64,000 bases of DNA from Nakamurella sp040546275 (GTDB taxonomy: Bacteria; Actinomycetota; Actinomycetes; Mycobacteriales; Nakamurellaceae): NCBI RefSeq assembly GCF_040546275.1, contig NZ_JBEPNO010000002.1, forward strand, positions 558,001-622,000, written 5' to 3'. Positions within the stretch are counted from its first letter, which is position 1. Every line of letters starts with the position of its first letter. Below are positions 41,338 to 49,813 of the stretch, one piece after another. Position numbers and translations under genes: made by a program. A model generated the notes under the pieces. It saw nothing but the letters and a program-made list of their open reading frames with translations, was not told the DNA's origin and made no database searches.

Positions 41338-42870
41338 ATGGCCTCGCCCGCCCGTTCCGCAGAATTCGACCCGCGGACCTCGACCGGTCCCGCGCTCGTC
41401 GAGGCCATCGGTATCACGAAACGCTTCGGCCCGACCGTCGCACTGGATGACGTCCGGCTGTCGATCACGCAGGGGCGCACCCACGCCCTGGTCGGCCGGA
41501 ACGGTGCGGGCAAGTCCACCCTGGTGTCGGTGCTCACCGGTCTGCTGGCACCGGATGACGGGCAGGTGCTGTTCGGCGGAGAGTCAGCGCCAGCGATGGG
41601 CAATCGCGAGGCCTGGCAGACGAAAGTGGCCTGCGTGTACCAACATTCGACGATCATTCCCGATCTGTCCGTCGCCGAGAATCTGTTCATCAATCGGCAG
41701 ACCGACGGTCACGGTCTGATCCGTTGGAAGTCGCTGCGCCGTCGGGCCCGAGAGATCCTGGATCTCTGGTCGGTGCCCGTCGACGAGCGGATGGAGGCCC
41801 GCGACCTGGACGTCGAACAGCGCCAGATGGTCGAGATCGCCCGATCCCTTTCCTACGGAGCACGTTTCATCATTCTCGACGAGCCGACCGCGAAACTCGA
41901 CGGGGCGGCGATCAAACGGTTGTTCATCCGGATCCGTGACCTCCAGACCCAGGGTGTCACGTTCCTGTTCATCTCCCACCACCTCGCCGAGACCTACGAG
42001 ATCTGCCAGGACATCACCGTCTACCGGGACGCCCGGTACGTGATCACCGCCGCCGCAGAGGATCTCAGCCATGATCAGCTGGTCGAGGCGATGACCGGCG
42101 AGGCGAACCTGTCCGCCGATCTCGCGAAACGGGACGTCCCGTCCACCGAGAAGGCACTCGAGGTCGTCGGTCTGGGCCGCCCGCCGGAGTTCCAGGACAT
42201 CAGCTTCAGCGTCCGCCGCGGCGAGATCGTCGGTCTCGCCGGTGGGGGCGCCAGCGGTAAGGCAGCGGTCGGGGAGACGATCGTCGGGTTGCGGAAAGCA
42301 CACGACGGCTCGATCACCGTTGGCGGGGTGGTGCCCCGCCGGGGGAGCGTCAGAGCCGGCCTCGATGCGGGTATCGGCTTCGTTCCGCAGGACCGCCACC
42401 ACCAGGGGCTGGTAATGACCATGAGCGTGGCCGACAACGTCACCCTGACGATTCCTGCCCAGCTGGGTCCGGTGGGTCTGCTTGCGCCCAGGGTCCGGGA
42501 TACCAGGGCCCGCAGCATGATCGCCGACCTCGACATCAAGACCTCCGGCCCGGAACAGGATGTCGACGGACTCTCCGGCGGCAACCAGCAGAAGGTGGTG
42601 ATGGCCAGGGCGCTCGCCAACGACCCTTCGCTGCTGGTGCTGATCTCACCGACCGCCGGAGTCGACGTGCGATCCAAACAGACCCTGCTGGACGTGGTCC
42701 GGCGGATCGGTGACGATGGCGCCGGGGTATTGATCGTCTCCGACGAACTGGACGACCTGCGGGACTGCGACCGGGTGCTGGTCATGTTCCAGGGCACCAT
42801 CAGCCATGAATTGAACAGGGGCTGGGCCGACAACGAGCTCGTCGCCGCCATGGAAGGACTTGCACCATGA
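41338..42870 (+). CDS. sugar ABC transporter ATP-binding protein (two NBDs, second degenerate)
   Basis: 510 residues with two ABC domains. NBD1: Walker A G53-R-N-G-A-G-K-S60-T, signature L-D-V-E-Q-R-Q-M-V-E, Walker B F-I-I-L-D-E-P-T. NBD2: the P-loop is degenerate (G-G-G-A-S-G-K-A), the signature L-S-G-G-N-Q-Q-K is intact, and the Walker B Asp and catalytic Glu are replaced by I436-S437 (V-L-I-S-P-T-A-G-V-D-V). A degenerate NBD2 P-loop is usual in this family; loss of D-E is more notable. The stop overlaps the permease start (ATGA). Confidence 0.9.
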   Translation: MASPARSAEFDPRTSTGPALVEAIGITKRFGPTVALDDVRLSITQGRTHALVGRNGAGKSTLVSVLTGLLAPDDGQVLFGGESAPAMGNREAWQTKVACVYQHSTIIPDLSVAENLFINRQTDGHGLIRWKSLRRRAREILDLWSVPVDERMEARDLDVEQRQMVEIARSLSYGARFIILDEPTAKLDGAAIKRLFIRIRDLQTQGVTFLFISHHLAETYEICQDITVYRDARYVITAAAEDLSHDQLVEAMTGEANLSADLAKRDVPSTEKALEVVGLGRPPEFQDISFSVRRGEIVGLAGGGASGKAAVGETIVGLRKAHDGSITVGGVVPRRGSVRAGLDAGIGFVPQDRHHQGLVMTMSVADNVTLTIPAQLGPVGLLAPRVRDTRARSMIADLDIKTSGPEQDVDGLSGGNQQKVVMARALANDPSLLVLISPTAGVDVRSKQTLLDVVRRIGDDGAGVLIVSDELDDLRDCDRVLVMFQGTISHELNRGWADNELVAAMEGLAP

Positions 42871-43898
42871 CAGATCTCGCCAAAGGCCGTGCGCCCGGTC
42901 AGGCGCCCGCATTCGTTCCGGTGGAGGGTCCGCGACCATTCCGGTGGTCATCGCTGCGCGACCTGTTGCTGCTGCCGGCGGTGATCGCCGTCCTGGTGGT
43001 CGGATATTTCGTCGACCACAAGTTCCTCTCCGGCGCCAATCTGATCAACATCCTGACGACGATGAGTGCCATCAGCCTGATCGTGCTCGCACAGGCCTTC
43101 GTGTTGATCGTCGGGAAGATGGACCTGTCCCTGGAGTCCACCTTCGGCCTGGCCCCCGGGATCGCCATCTGGGCGTGCATGGGCACCGCAGACGTCGGTG
43201 CGTTCGGCTGGGCCTCGGAGTGGATGGCCATCCCGGTGGCCCTGCTGGTGGGGGTCGCCGTCGGACTGATCAACGGACTTCTGATCGTGAAGTTCGGGCT
43301 CAACGGGTTCATCGTGACCCTCGCGATGCTCACCGCGCTCCGCGGCCTGCTGACCTTCCTCACCGGCGGGCAGACGCTGCGCAAGGTTCCCGATGCCGTC
43401 ACCTATCTCGGCGGTTCGGACTTCCTTGGCATGCCGGTCAACGTGGTGATCGTGGTGGTGCTGTTCGCGGTCTCGTTCTTCGTCCTGACCTACACCCGGC
43501 TCGGTCGAGCCCTGTATGCGGTCGGGGGAAACGTGGCCGCAGCCAGGGCAGCCGGCATCCGGGCGGACCGGATCGTCTGGGGGGTACTGATTCTCGCGTC
43601 CGTGCTGGCCGCCCTCGGTGGACTGATCTACACCGGCCAGTTCGCCAGCGTGCAGGTGAGCCAGGGAGACGGCTACATCTTCCAGGTCTTCGCCGCCTGC
43701 GTGATCGGTGGTGTCTCGCTCAGCGGGGGCCGCGGCTCGGTGATCGGTGCCTTCCTCGGCATCCTACTGCTCATCCTGATCCAGAAACTCCTGTCCTACG
43801 CGGAGGTCCCGGCCGACTCGATCAAGTTCATCAGTGGTGCCCTGATCCTGTTGGCGCTGATCATCACCAGGCTGGCCGGTGGAAAGCGGCAGGAATGA
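42867..43898 (+). CDS. sugar ABC transporter permease (CUT2 type)
   Basis: 343 residues, eight to ten helices. Family motifs: N-I-L-T-T-M-S-A-I-S-L-I-V-L-A-Q, G-K-M-D-L-S-L-E-S-T-F-G-L, G-L-N-G-F-I-V-T-L-A-M-L, Y-A-V-G-G-N-V-A-A-A-R-A-A-G-I and A-C-V-I-G-G-V-S-L-S-G-G-R-G-S. A single permease gene implies a homodimer. Coupled to the ATPase gene. Confidence 0.93.
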   Translation: MTDLAKGRAPGQAPAFVPVEGPRPFRWSSLRDLLLLPAVIAVLVVGYFVDHKFLSGANLINILTTMSAISLIVLAQAFVLIVGKMDLSLESTFGLAPGIAIWACMGTADVGAFGWASEWMAIPVALLVGVAVGLINGLLIVKFGLNGFIVTLAMLTALRGLLTFLTGGQTLRKVPDAVTYLGGSDFLGMPVNVVIVVVLFAVSFFVLTYTRLGRALYAVGGNVAAARAAGIRADRIVWGVLILASVLAALGGLIYTGQFASVQVSQGDGYIFQVFAACVIGGVSLSGGRGSVIGAFLGILLLILIQKLLSYAEVPADSIKFISGALILLALIITRLAGGKRQE

Positions 43899-43943
43899 CG
43901 CGTCGGACGCCGGGGGCGTCAGGTCCGCCGGAGCGCCGCGCCG

Positions 43944-44642
43944 TCAGACGGAGTCGGCAGCGCTGGTCGCATCCTTCACCCGACGCAACCAGTCCTCCAC
44001 GCCGGCGATGTGCACGACCGCCCGGGCGGCGGCCAGTTCGGGTTCGCGATTCTCGATGGCGCGCAGGATGTCTGCGTGTTCCTGCAGGGTGCGTGCGTAG
44101 GCGCCCTCCTGCGTCAGGCCACGCCAGATCCGTGCCCGCGAGGTCGGCAGGGAGATGGACTCCAGCATCGCGGTCAGCACCGGATTGCCGGAGCCGGCGG
44201 CGATCAGGGCGTGGAACTTGAGATCGTGTTCGACCAGGGTATGGCCCGGGGTCTGCAGGGAATCGGCTGCGATCACCTGCTTGATCGTCGCGATCGCCTC
44301 CGTGGTCAGGTTTCTCGCGGCCAGGGCAGTGGCGGCGGGTTCCAGGATCCGCCGGACGGCCAGGAAGTCCAGCACCGAATCGTCCTGGTGGAAGTCCAGC
44401 AGGAAGCCGAGCGCATCGATCAGCAGCGGTGCGTCGAGACTGGTGACATAGGTCCCATCTCCTTGACGGACATCCAGGATCCGCACCAGGGAAAGGGCTT
44501 TCACCGCTTCTCGCAGGGAATTGCGCGATACGCCAAGGTCGGCGGCGAGGTCGGCCTCCCTGGGCAGCCGGGCCCCGGGCGTCAGCTCGCCCGAGAGGAT
44601 CATCGTCTTGATCTTGTCGATCGCCTCGTCAGTGACAGCCAC
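43944..44642 (-). CDS. FadR-subfamily GntR transcriptional regulator
   Basis: 232 residues: N-terminal winged helix (I-L-S-G-E-L-T-P-G-A-R-L-P-R-E-A-D-L-A-A-D-L-G-V-S-R-x-S-L-R-E-A-V-K-A-L), then an FCD ligand-binding domain with metal-site residues E-H-D-L-K-F-H and a later H-x-D. Such regulators often sense sugar acids. It converges on the transport operon and is the likely repressor acting at 37703-37723. GTG at 44642 with GAAAGG 6 nt upstream; the longer upstream frame lacks a site. Confidence 0.88.
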   Translation of the reverse strand: MAVTDEAIDKIKTMILSGELTPGARLPREADLAADLGVSRNSLREAVKALSLVRILDVRQGDGTYVTSLDAPLLIDALGFLLDFHQDDSVLDFLAVRRILEPAATALAARNLTTEAIATIKQVIAADSLQTPGHTLVEHDLKFHALIAAGSGNPVLTAMLESISLPTSRARIWRGLTQEGAYARTLQEHADILRAIENREPELAAARAVVHIAGVEDWLRRVKDATSAADSV

Positions 44643-44961
44643 GTCGAACCTTTCGCGCCGGCACGGGAGCTCCTGGACCATCGGGACCGTGGGGTATGCC
44701 AGCAACGTACCCCGTGCCACGATCACCGCCCATCCCGTCGCCGGCTTCGGCCGTTGGGGTGCAGGTACAGGGCGCAGGGTGCCGGCGCAGGCTTTCACGA
44801 TCCAGTGGCCAAGGTGACAGGACGACGACGCGGCGCGGGGTCAGATCCTCGGTACGGTCGGACATCTGCGGACGACCCAGGGCCCAAAGCTGGAGCTCAC
44901 CGCGGAGTCCACATGTTCCACTCCGGTGGAGCGCCATACCCTCTGGAAGGAACCGACCACG
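44643..44961. other. 319-bp divergent region between gntR and adk
   Basis: It holds the gntR ribosome-binding site, a GGGGTA/TACCCC inverted repeat (44691-44696 and 44708-44713) that could be an operator, and the adk ribosome-binding site. I see no gene in it. Confidence 0.5.
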
Positions 44962-45519
44962 ATGAGGCTTCTCATATTCGGCCCGCAGGGTGTGGGCAAG
45001 GGCACGCAGGCGGCGATGTTGGCTCCGCACTGGGGCATCCCGCACATCTCGACGGGTGACCTGTTCCGCGCCAACATCAGTGCCGACACGTTCCTCGGCA
45101 AGCAGGCCAAGGACGCGCTGGCGGCCGGCGAACTGGTGCCCGATTCGATCACGCAGGGCATGCTGGCCGAGCGCCTGAACGAGCCCGATGCGCGCTCGGG
45201 GTTCCTGCTGGACGGTTTCCCACGGACGCCCGAGCAGGCCGAGTGGCTCGAGCAGATGATCGCCGGGACACCGGGTCTGGACGCGGTCGTGCTGCTCACG
45301 GCGCCGAACGACGTCCTCATCGGGCGGGCCGTGGCACGCGGCCGGTTCGACGACGAGATCGAGGCCATCGAACGGCGCCTCGCGCTCTACCACCAGTTCA
45401 CCGAGCCGCTTCTTCGCTTCTACGGCGACCTGGTCGAATCGATCGACGGCAATCGCTCGGTCGAACTGGTGCACCAGAACATCATCGGCCGGATCGGCGA
45501 CCGCACCGCCGTGCACTGA
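44962..45519 (+). CDS. adk: adenylate kinase (short form)
   Basis: Interconverts ATP + AMP and 2 ADP. 185 residues: P-loop G7-P-Q-G-V-G-K-G-T15, I-S-T-G-D-L-F-R, G-F-L-L-D-G-F-P-R-T, and G-R-F-D-D in place of a long zinc-type LID, as in short actinobacterial kinases. It stands alone rather than in the usual secY-adk-map cluster, and has Q instead of P/A in the P-loop, so it could be a second copy. GGAAGGAA ribosome-binding site. Confidence 0.85.
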   Translation: MRLLIFGPQGVGKGTQAAMLAPHWGIPHISTGDLFRANISADTFLGKQAKDALAAGELVPDSITQGMLAERLNEPDARSGFLLDGFPRTPEQAEWLEQMIAGTPGLDAVVLLTAPNDVLIGRAVARGRFDDEIEAIERRLALYHQFTEPLLRFYGDLVESIDGNRSVELVHQNIIGRIGDRTAVH

Positions 45520-45543
45520 GTTTGCTGTCGATGGGCGTTGCTG

Positions 45544-46329
45544 TCATTGCGACTCGTCAAGGACGCCGCGGACCGGCAACACCGCGGGCCGGCCGTCCTC
45601 GTCCAGCACGATGCGCACCCTGGCGCCGTAGAAGCGTGCCACCGTGGCTTCGGTGAGCACCTCTTCCGCCGTGCCCTGCGCCACGATCAGACCATGGTTC
45701 AGCAGCATCAGGCGATCGGCGTACTGGCCGGCGAGGGTCAGGTCGTGCATGGTGCTGATAACCGCGAGATGCCTTTCCCGGCGGAGTGTCTCGATCAGTT
45801 CGAGCACCTGTTGCTGATGCCCGACGTCGAGGGCGGTGGTCGGTTCGTCCAGCAGCAGGATGGGGGCATCCTGGGCCAGAGCCCTGGCCAGGAGGACCCG
45901 TTGGCGTTCGCCGCCGGACAGGGTGCCCACCACCCGATCGGCCATGTCCATCAGGTCGAGTTGGACGAGCGCCTCGTGGACCGAGTGCAGATCCCGCCGG
46001 CTCTCCACGGCCATGGCGTGGATGTGCGGGGCGCGGCCGAGCAGCACGTAGTCGGTGACGGTGATCCCGTCCGGGATCACCGGTGTCTGCGGCACCAGTG
46101 CGACCGCCTGCGCCCGTTGCCGTCGGTTCAGCGAGGTCGATGACTTCCCGGAGAGATCCAGGGAACCCCGGCCGGTCACGATCCCCGCGAGATACCGTAG
46201 CAGGGTTGACTTCCCGGCCCCGTTGGGGCCGATCACGCAGAGCCAGTCACCACGGTCGACGTTCAATTCGATGTCCGACAGGACCGTTCGGGAGCCCAGT
46301 GTCACGCTCACCCCATGAGCCGAGATCAC
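45544..46329 (-). CDS. btuD: cobalamin-type ABC transporter ATP-binding protein
   Basis: 261 residues; Walker A G-P-N-G-A-G-K-S-T, Q-loop V-P-Q-T-P, signature L-S-G-G-E-R-Q-R, Walker B I-L-L-L-D-E-P-T-T-A-L-D, switch His T-M-H-D-L. FepC/BtuD family. GTG at 46329 overlaps the permease stop (GTGA). Substrate assigned from the riboswitch ahead of the operon. Confidence 0.85.
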   Translation of the reverse strand: MISAHGVSVTLGSRTVLSDIELNVDRGDWLCVIGPNGAGKSTLLRYLAGIVTGRGSLDLSGKSSTSLNRRQRAQAVALVPQTPVIPDGITVTDYVLLGRAPHIHAMAVESRRDLHSVHEALVQLDLMDMADRVVGTLSGGERQRVLLARALAQDAPILLLDEPTTALDVGHQQQVLELIETLRRERHLAVISTMHDLTLAGQYADRLMLLNHGLIVAQGTAEEVLTEATVARFYGARVRIVLDEDGRPAVLPVRGVLDESQ

Positions 46330-47360
46330 GACGTGTCCCGTCTGGAATGCCGCAGCACAAGCACGAAGAAGGGGGCGCCGAAGAAGGCGGTGATGACACC
46401 GATCGGGATCTCGTCCGGAGCCGCGACCGTGCGTGCCAACAGGTCCGCGGCGCAGAGGAACGCTGCGCCGAACAACAGCGAGAGCGGCAGGACGACGCGG
46501 TGGCTGCGGCCGGCCAGCAGTCGGACGGCGTGCGGCACGATGATGCCGACGAATCCGATCAGGCCCGAAACCGACACTGCCGCAGCGGTTCCCAGTGATG
46601 CCGCAACGATGACGACCAGTCGCGTCCGGCGGACGTTGATCCCCAGGGTTGCCGCCTCGTCGTCGCCGACGGCTAGCACGTCCAGGACCCGCCGCTGGGT
46701 GAGCAGCACGATCCACGAGACCGCGGCGTAGGGGAGCAGGAGCAGGACGTCGTTCCAGCCGGCGGTGGAGAGCCGGCCGAGGATCCACGAGTACACCTGA
46801 CGGATGGTGTCCTGGTTGCGTTGCTGCACATAGGTCTGGATCGCCGTCAGGAAGCTGCCCACCGCGACCCCGGCCAGGATCAGCGAGGCCGTCGACGGCC
46901 GACCGCCACCGGACACGCCGAGCGCGTAGGTCAGGCCGACGGCGCCCAGGGCTCCCAGGAATGCTGCCAGTGGCGCACCACCGACCGTCGACCCGCCGTC
47001 CACGCCGCCGACGAACACGAGGGTGACTGCGAGGCCGGCCCCGGCCGCTGCGCCGAGCAGGTAGGGATCGGCCAGCGGATTGCGGAAGACCCCCTGATAG
47101 CTGGCTCCGGAAATGGCCAGGGTTCCGCCGACCAGCAGGCCGAGAACGACCCGGGGGAGCCTGATCTCGTCGATGATGGCGATCTCGGTTGGGCTCAGCC
47201 CGGTGCTTCGGCCCAGTAGGTGCCCGAGCGCGGCGAATGGCGGGATGGTCACCGGGCCGATGACGATGCCGGCGACGGCGGCGACCACGACGGCGACAAC
47301 ACCGGCCATCACCCAGAACGGGCCGAGGCGGGAGCGCTGCAGGGTCGCGGGCAGTGACAC
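46326..47360 (-). CDS. btuC: cobalamin-type ABC transporter permease (FecCD family)
   Basis: About 344 residues, roughly ten helices. FecCD motifs: R-L-P-R-V-V-L-G-L-L-V-G-G-T-L-A-I-S-G-A-S-Y-Q, N-P-L-A-D-P-Y-L-L-G-A-A-A-G-A, G-I-I-V-P-H-A-V-R-L and P-I-G-V-I-T-A-F-F-G-A-P-F-F. The start is uncertain: GTG 47360 gives a typical length; TTG at 47369 or 47384 are in frame. It directly follows the binding-protein gene. Confidence 0.85.
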   Translation of the reverse strand: MSLPATLQRSRLGPFWVMAGVVAVVVAAVAGIVIGPVTIPPFAALGHLLGRSTGLSPTEIAIIDEIRLPRVVLGLLVGGTLAISGASYQGVFRNPLADPYLLGAAAGAGLAVTLVFVGGVDGGSTVGGAPLAAFLGALGAVGLTYALGVSGGGRPSTASLILAGVAVGSFLTAIQTYVQQRNQDTIRQVYSWILGRLSTAGWNDVLLLLPYAAVSWIVLLTQRRVLDVLAVGDDEAATLGINVRRTRLVVIVAASLGTAAAVSVSGLIGFVGIIVPHAVRLLAGRSHRVVLPLSLLFGAAFLCAADLLARTVAAPDEIPIGVITAFFGAPFFVLVLRHSRRDTS

Positions 47361-47386
47361 CTCCCGCAACCCGTCGCCGAACAAGG

Positions 47387-48490
47387 TCAGGACGTCCGGA
47401 CGGACTTCACGGCCTTGATGATGGCCGCCAGCAGGTTGACGACACGCGGCCCCCAGCGGCTGGCCACGTCGTCGTCCAGGGAGACCACCTGCTTGGCGCC
47501 CACCGCGGACAGGACCGAGAAGCCAGGCCGAGCAGCGAATGTCGTTGCGCTCTGCTGGCAGCACTTGGTGTCGGCCAGGAAGACGAGGTCGGGGTCGGCC
47601 TTCACCAGGTACTCGGCCGACAGCTGCGGGTACGGGGTCGCTTTCGGGTTGTCGGCGTCGGCGATGTTCTTCAGACCTGCCAGCGTGTAGAGCTGGCCCA
47701 CGAAGGTCTTCGAGGATGCCGTGTAGAGGGTGTTGTCGAGTTCGTGGAAGTAGGTCAGCGGGCTGGTGCGCTTCGGCACGGTAGCGATCAGAGCGGTGAT
47801 CTTCGCGCGCATGTCGTTGACCGTCCTGATCGCCGCGGCGGTGTGGCCGGTGGCCGTTCCCAGCGACTGGATCTGCCGGTAGGTGTCGTCCAGCGACGTC
47901 GCGGCCGGTTCCACCAGGACCGGGATCTTCAGCTTGGTCAGCTGGGCCTTGATGTTGTTGATGTCGTCCGAGAGCACAACCAGGTCCGGGCTGTACTTCG
48001 CGATCGATTCCACGTTCGGCTCGTAGGCGGACAGCTTGGTGGTCGGCACGCCGGCCGGGTAGTTGGAGTTGCTGTCCACCGCCACCACCTGGGCGCCGGC
48101 GCCGATCGCGTACAGGTCCTCGGTGGCGCTCGCGGATAGCGAGACGATCCGCTTCGGGGCCGAGTCGGCGGGCGTTGACTGTGCCGGTTCGCTCGAGCTT
48201 GCGGGGGCGCTGGACGTCGCAGCCGAGCTTGCGGGGGCGCTGGATGTTGCAGCCGGGGCCGACGACGCCGGAACCGACGACGATGGAATCGACGACGCCG
48301 GCGCGGACGCGACTGTGGGGGACGACCCCACCGCGGTGGGAATGGTGGTTGCGGAGGAGGCGGTCGTCCCGCTCGAGGTGCCGCACCCGGAGAGCAGCGC
48401 GCACACGGCCACGATTGCGGCGGCGGTTCCTGACTTGAAACGCCCTGACTTGAAACGCCCTGACTCGAAACGCCCTGACTCGAAACGCAT
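47387..48490 (-). CDS. btuF: cobalamin-type ABC transporter substrate-binding lipoprotein
   Basis: 367 residues: a lipoprotein signal peptide (lipobox L-L-S-G-C36), a Ser/Ala/Pro linker (about 40-105), then a BtuF/FepB-like domain beginning K-R-I-V-S-L-S-A-S-A-T-E-D-L-Y-A-I-G-A. The n-region of the signal peptide is four tandem R-F-(E/K)-S-G units. GAGGG ribosome-binding site before the ATG at 48490. First gene behind a cobalamin riboswitch. Confidence 0.87.
   Translation of the reverse strand: MRFESGRFESGRFKSGRFKSGTAAAIVAVCALLSGCGTSSGTTASSATTIPTAVGSSPTVASAPASSIPSSSVPASSAPAATSSAPASSAATSSAPASSSEPAQSTPADSAPKRIVSLSASATEDLYAIGAGAQVVAVDSNSNYPAGVPTTKLSAYEPNVESIAKYSPDLVVLSDDINNIKAQLTKLKIPVLVEPAATSLDDTYRQIQSLGTATGHTAAAIRTVNDMRAKITALIATVPKRTSPLTYFHELDNTLYTASSKTFVGQLYTLAGLKNIADADNPKATPYPQLSAEYLVKADPDLVFLADTKCCQQSATTFAARPGFSVLSAVGAKQVVSLDDDVASRWGPRVVNLLAAIIKAVKSVRTS
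48428..48487 (-). repeat. 15-nt tandem repeat, 4 copies, in the btuF signal peptide
   Basis: Four exact-period 15-nt units (CGTTTC-G/A-AGTCAGG-G/A) encode R-F-E-S-G twice and R-F-K-S-G twice, directly after the start codon. Confidence 0.9.
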
Positions 48491-48584
48491 GGTGTCCCTC
48501 TTGCAGATTGTCGAGGGAAGCCTCGCTCGACGGCAGGAGAGCTGCCGCCAACCGGGGCCCATTCCTCGAGGCCGGTTGATCACG

Positions 48585-48690
48585 CCCACCCGTCAGGCGA
48601 CCTGGCTAGCCCCCGGGCCGGAGCACGGAGGACCACAGTTGCGGGACAGCGCCGGTTTCGCACCGGACTTCGCTGACGGGGAGCAGTCCT
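48585..48690 (-). ncRNA. cobalamin riboswitch
   Basis: Read on the minus strand, the RNA contains GTCCGGTGCGAAACCGG, then GCTGTCCCGCAACTGTGG (the B12 box, 48650-48633), and later the GCCAGGTCGCCTGACGG closing element (about 48606-48590). These are the conserved core of cobalamin-binding riboswitches. It lies 95-200 nt upstream of btuF on the same strand. Edges are approximate. Known switches of this class reduce expression when cobalamin is bound. Confidence 0.9.
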
Positions 48691-48694
48691 CGCG

Positions 48695-48700
48695 ACCCTA
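48695..48700 (-). promoter_or_regulatory. -10 element of the riboswitch/btuFCD transcript
   Basis: TAGGGT on the minus strand lies about 7-12 nt ahead of the first conserved riboswitch segment. Confidence 0.45.
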
Positions 48701-48750
48701 CGGTCGGCGACGGAACACCGTCAACCGGGGCGAGCGGAGCGACGGGGATG

Positions 48751-49752
48751 TCAGCCGCGATGCCCGGCCGCGGCATAGCGTTCGGCGAGTTCGACGCAGG
48801 CCGCGGCAAGCTCGGGCGGGCCCATCACCTCGAAGTCCGCAGCGAAGGTGCTGACGAGGGCGGCCAGGCCGACCCATGACCACGCGCCGAGGCCGAGGGT
48901 GCAGGTGTTCTCGGAGGTTTCCTCCACAGTGGCGCCCTCCGGTGCCCACCGTGCGACAAGAGTGGCGGGCGCGTCGAGCTCCACGAAGCCCTGGCAGGGC
49001 CAGCGCCGCCGGGTCGAGCCGCGATCGAATTGCCGTGTCACGTAGTGACCGACATCATCCGCGGGTAGTTCGCGGCGGTCGAACCGCGGGCCTGTTCCGA
49101 AACGCGGAGTGAGGCGATCGACGCGGAAGGTGCGCCAGTCGGCCCGGTCCAGGTCCCAGGCCACCAGGTACCACCGCGCACTCCACATGACGAGGTGGTG
49201 TGGCTCGACCCGCCGGGGTGGGAAGAAGGCGGTCACGTCGTGCCGTGCGTCGGCATGGTCGGGAGCGGAGGCGTAGTCGAACCGGAGCACCTCGCGATTG
49301 CGCATGGCGGTGCCGACGGCGACGAGGACCTTCGGATCGACTTGCGGCCGCATCGGATCTCGTGTGCTGCCGACGGCCGTGATCTCCACGGCGTCGATCT
49401 GGTGGCGCAGACGTGCCGGCATCACCTGGCGGATGGTGGTGAGTGCTCGGGCCGCGGCGTCGTCGATACCGGCGACCGTGGTCGGTGCCGTCTGCAGGGC
49501 AAGGGCCACCGCCACGGCCTGCTCGTCGTCGAACAGCAGGGGAGGCAGGTCGGCGCCCGCATCGAGGCGGTAGCTACTGCCCGGTCCTTTGGTGACGGAG
49601 ACGGGGTAGCCGAGAGCACGGAGTCGGTCGACGTCGCGCCGCACGGTCCGCATGCTGACCGCGAGCCGGTCGGCGAGCGTCGATCCGGCCCATTCGCGCC
49701 GTGCCTGCAGCAGCGACAGCAACAGCAGTAACCGGGCGGAAGTTTCTCGCAT
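48751..49752 (-). CDS. WYL-domain transcriptional regulator
   Basis: 333 residues: DeoR-type HTH (A-D-R-L-A-V-S-M-R-T-V-R-R-D-V-D-R-L), a middle segment, the WYL domain (W-S-A-R-W-Y-L-V-A-W-D, R-x-F-R-V-D-R-L) and a C-terminal WCX region. The ATG at 49752 follows CACACT by 6 nt and has no ribosome-binding site. It diverges from the MFS exporter gene 61 bp away and probably regulates it and itself. Confidence 0.9.
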   Translation of the reverse strand: MRETSARLLLLLSLLQARREWAGSTLADRLAVSMRTVRRDVDRLRALGYPVSVTKGPGSSYRLDAGADLPPLLFDDEQAVAVALALQTAPTTVAGIDDAAARALTTIRQVMPARLRHQIDAVEITAVGSTRDPMRPQVDPKVLVAVGTAMRNREVLRFDYASAPDHADARHDVTAFFPPRRVEPHHLVMWSARWYLVAWDLDRADWRTFRVDRLTPRFGTGPRFDRRELPADDVGHYVTRQFDRGSTRRRWPCQGFVELDAPATLVARWAPEGATVEETSENTCTLGLGAWSWVGLAALVSTFAADFEVMGPPELAAACVELAERYAAAGHRG

Positions 49753-49813
49753 TTCTGGAGTGTGGCAGAAATAGCGGCCAGTACCAGGCCGCTTCTCCGA
49801 GCACGGTCGGCCC

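Noticed and set aside
46326..48551. A single 741-codon minus-strand frame that would fuse a binding-protein-like region to the FecCD permease
   Set aside because: The N-terminal part is the wrong frame of btuF; btuF itself has a better start, lipobox and stop. They are two adjacent genes, not a fusion.
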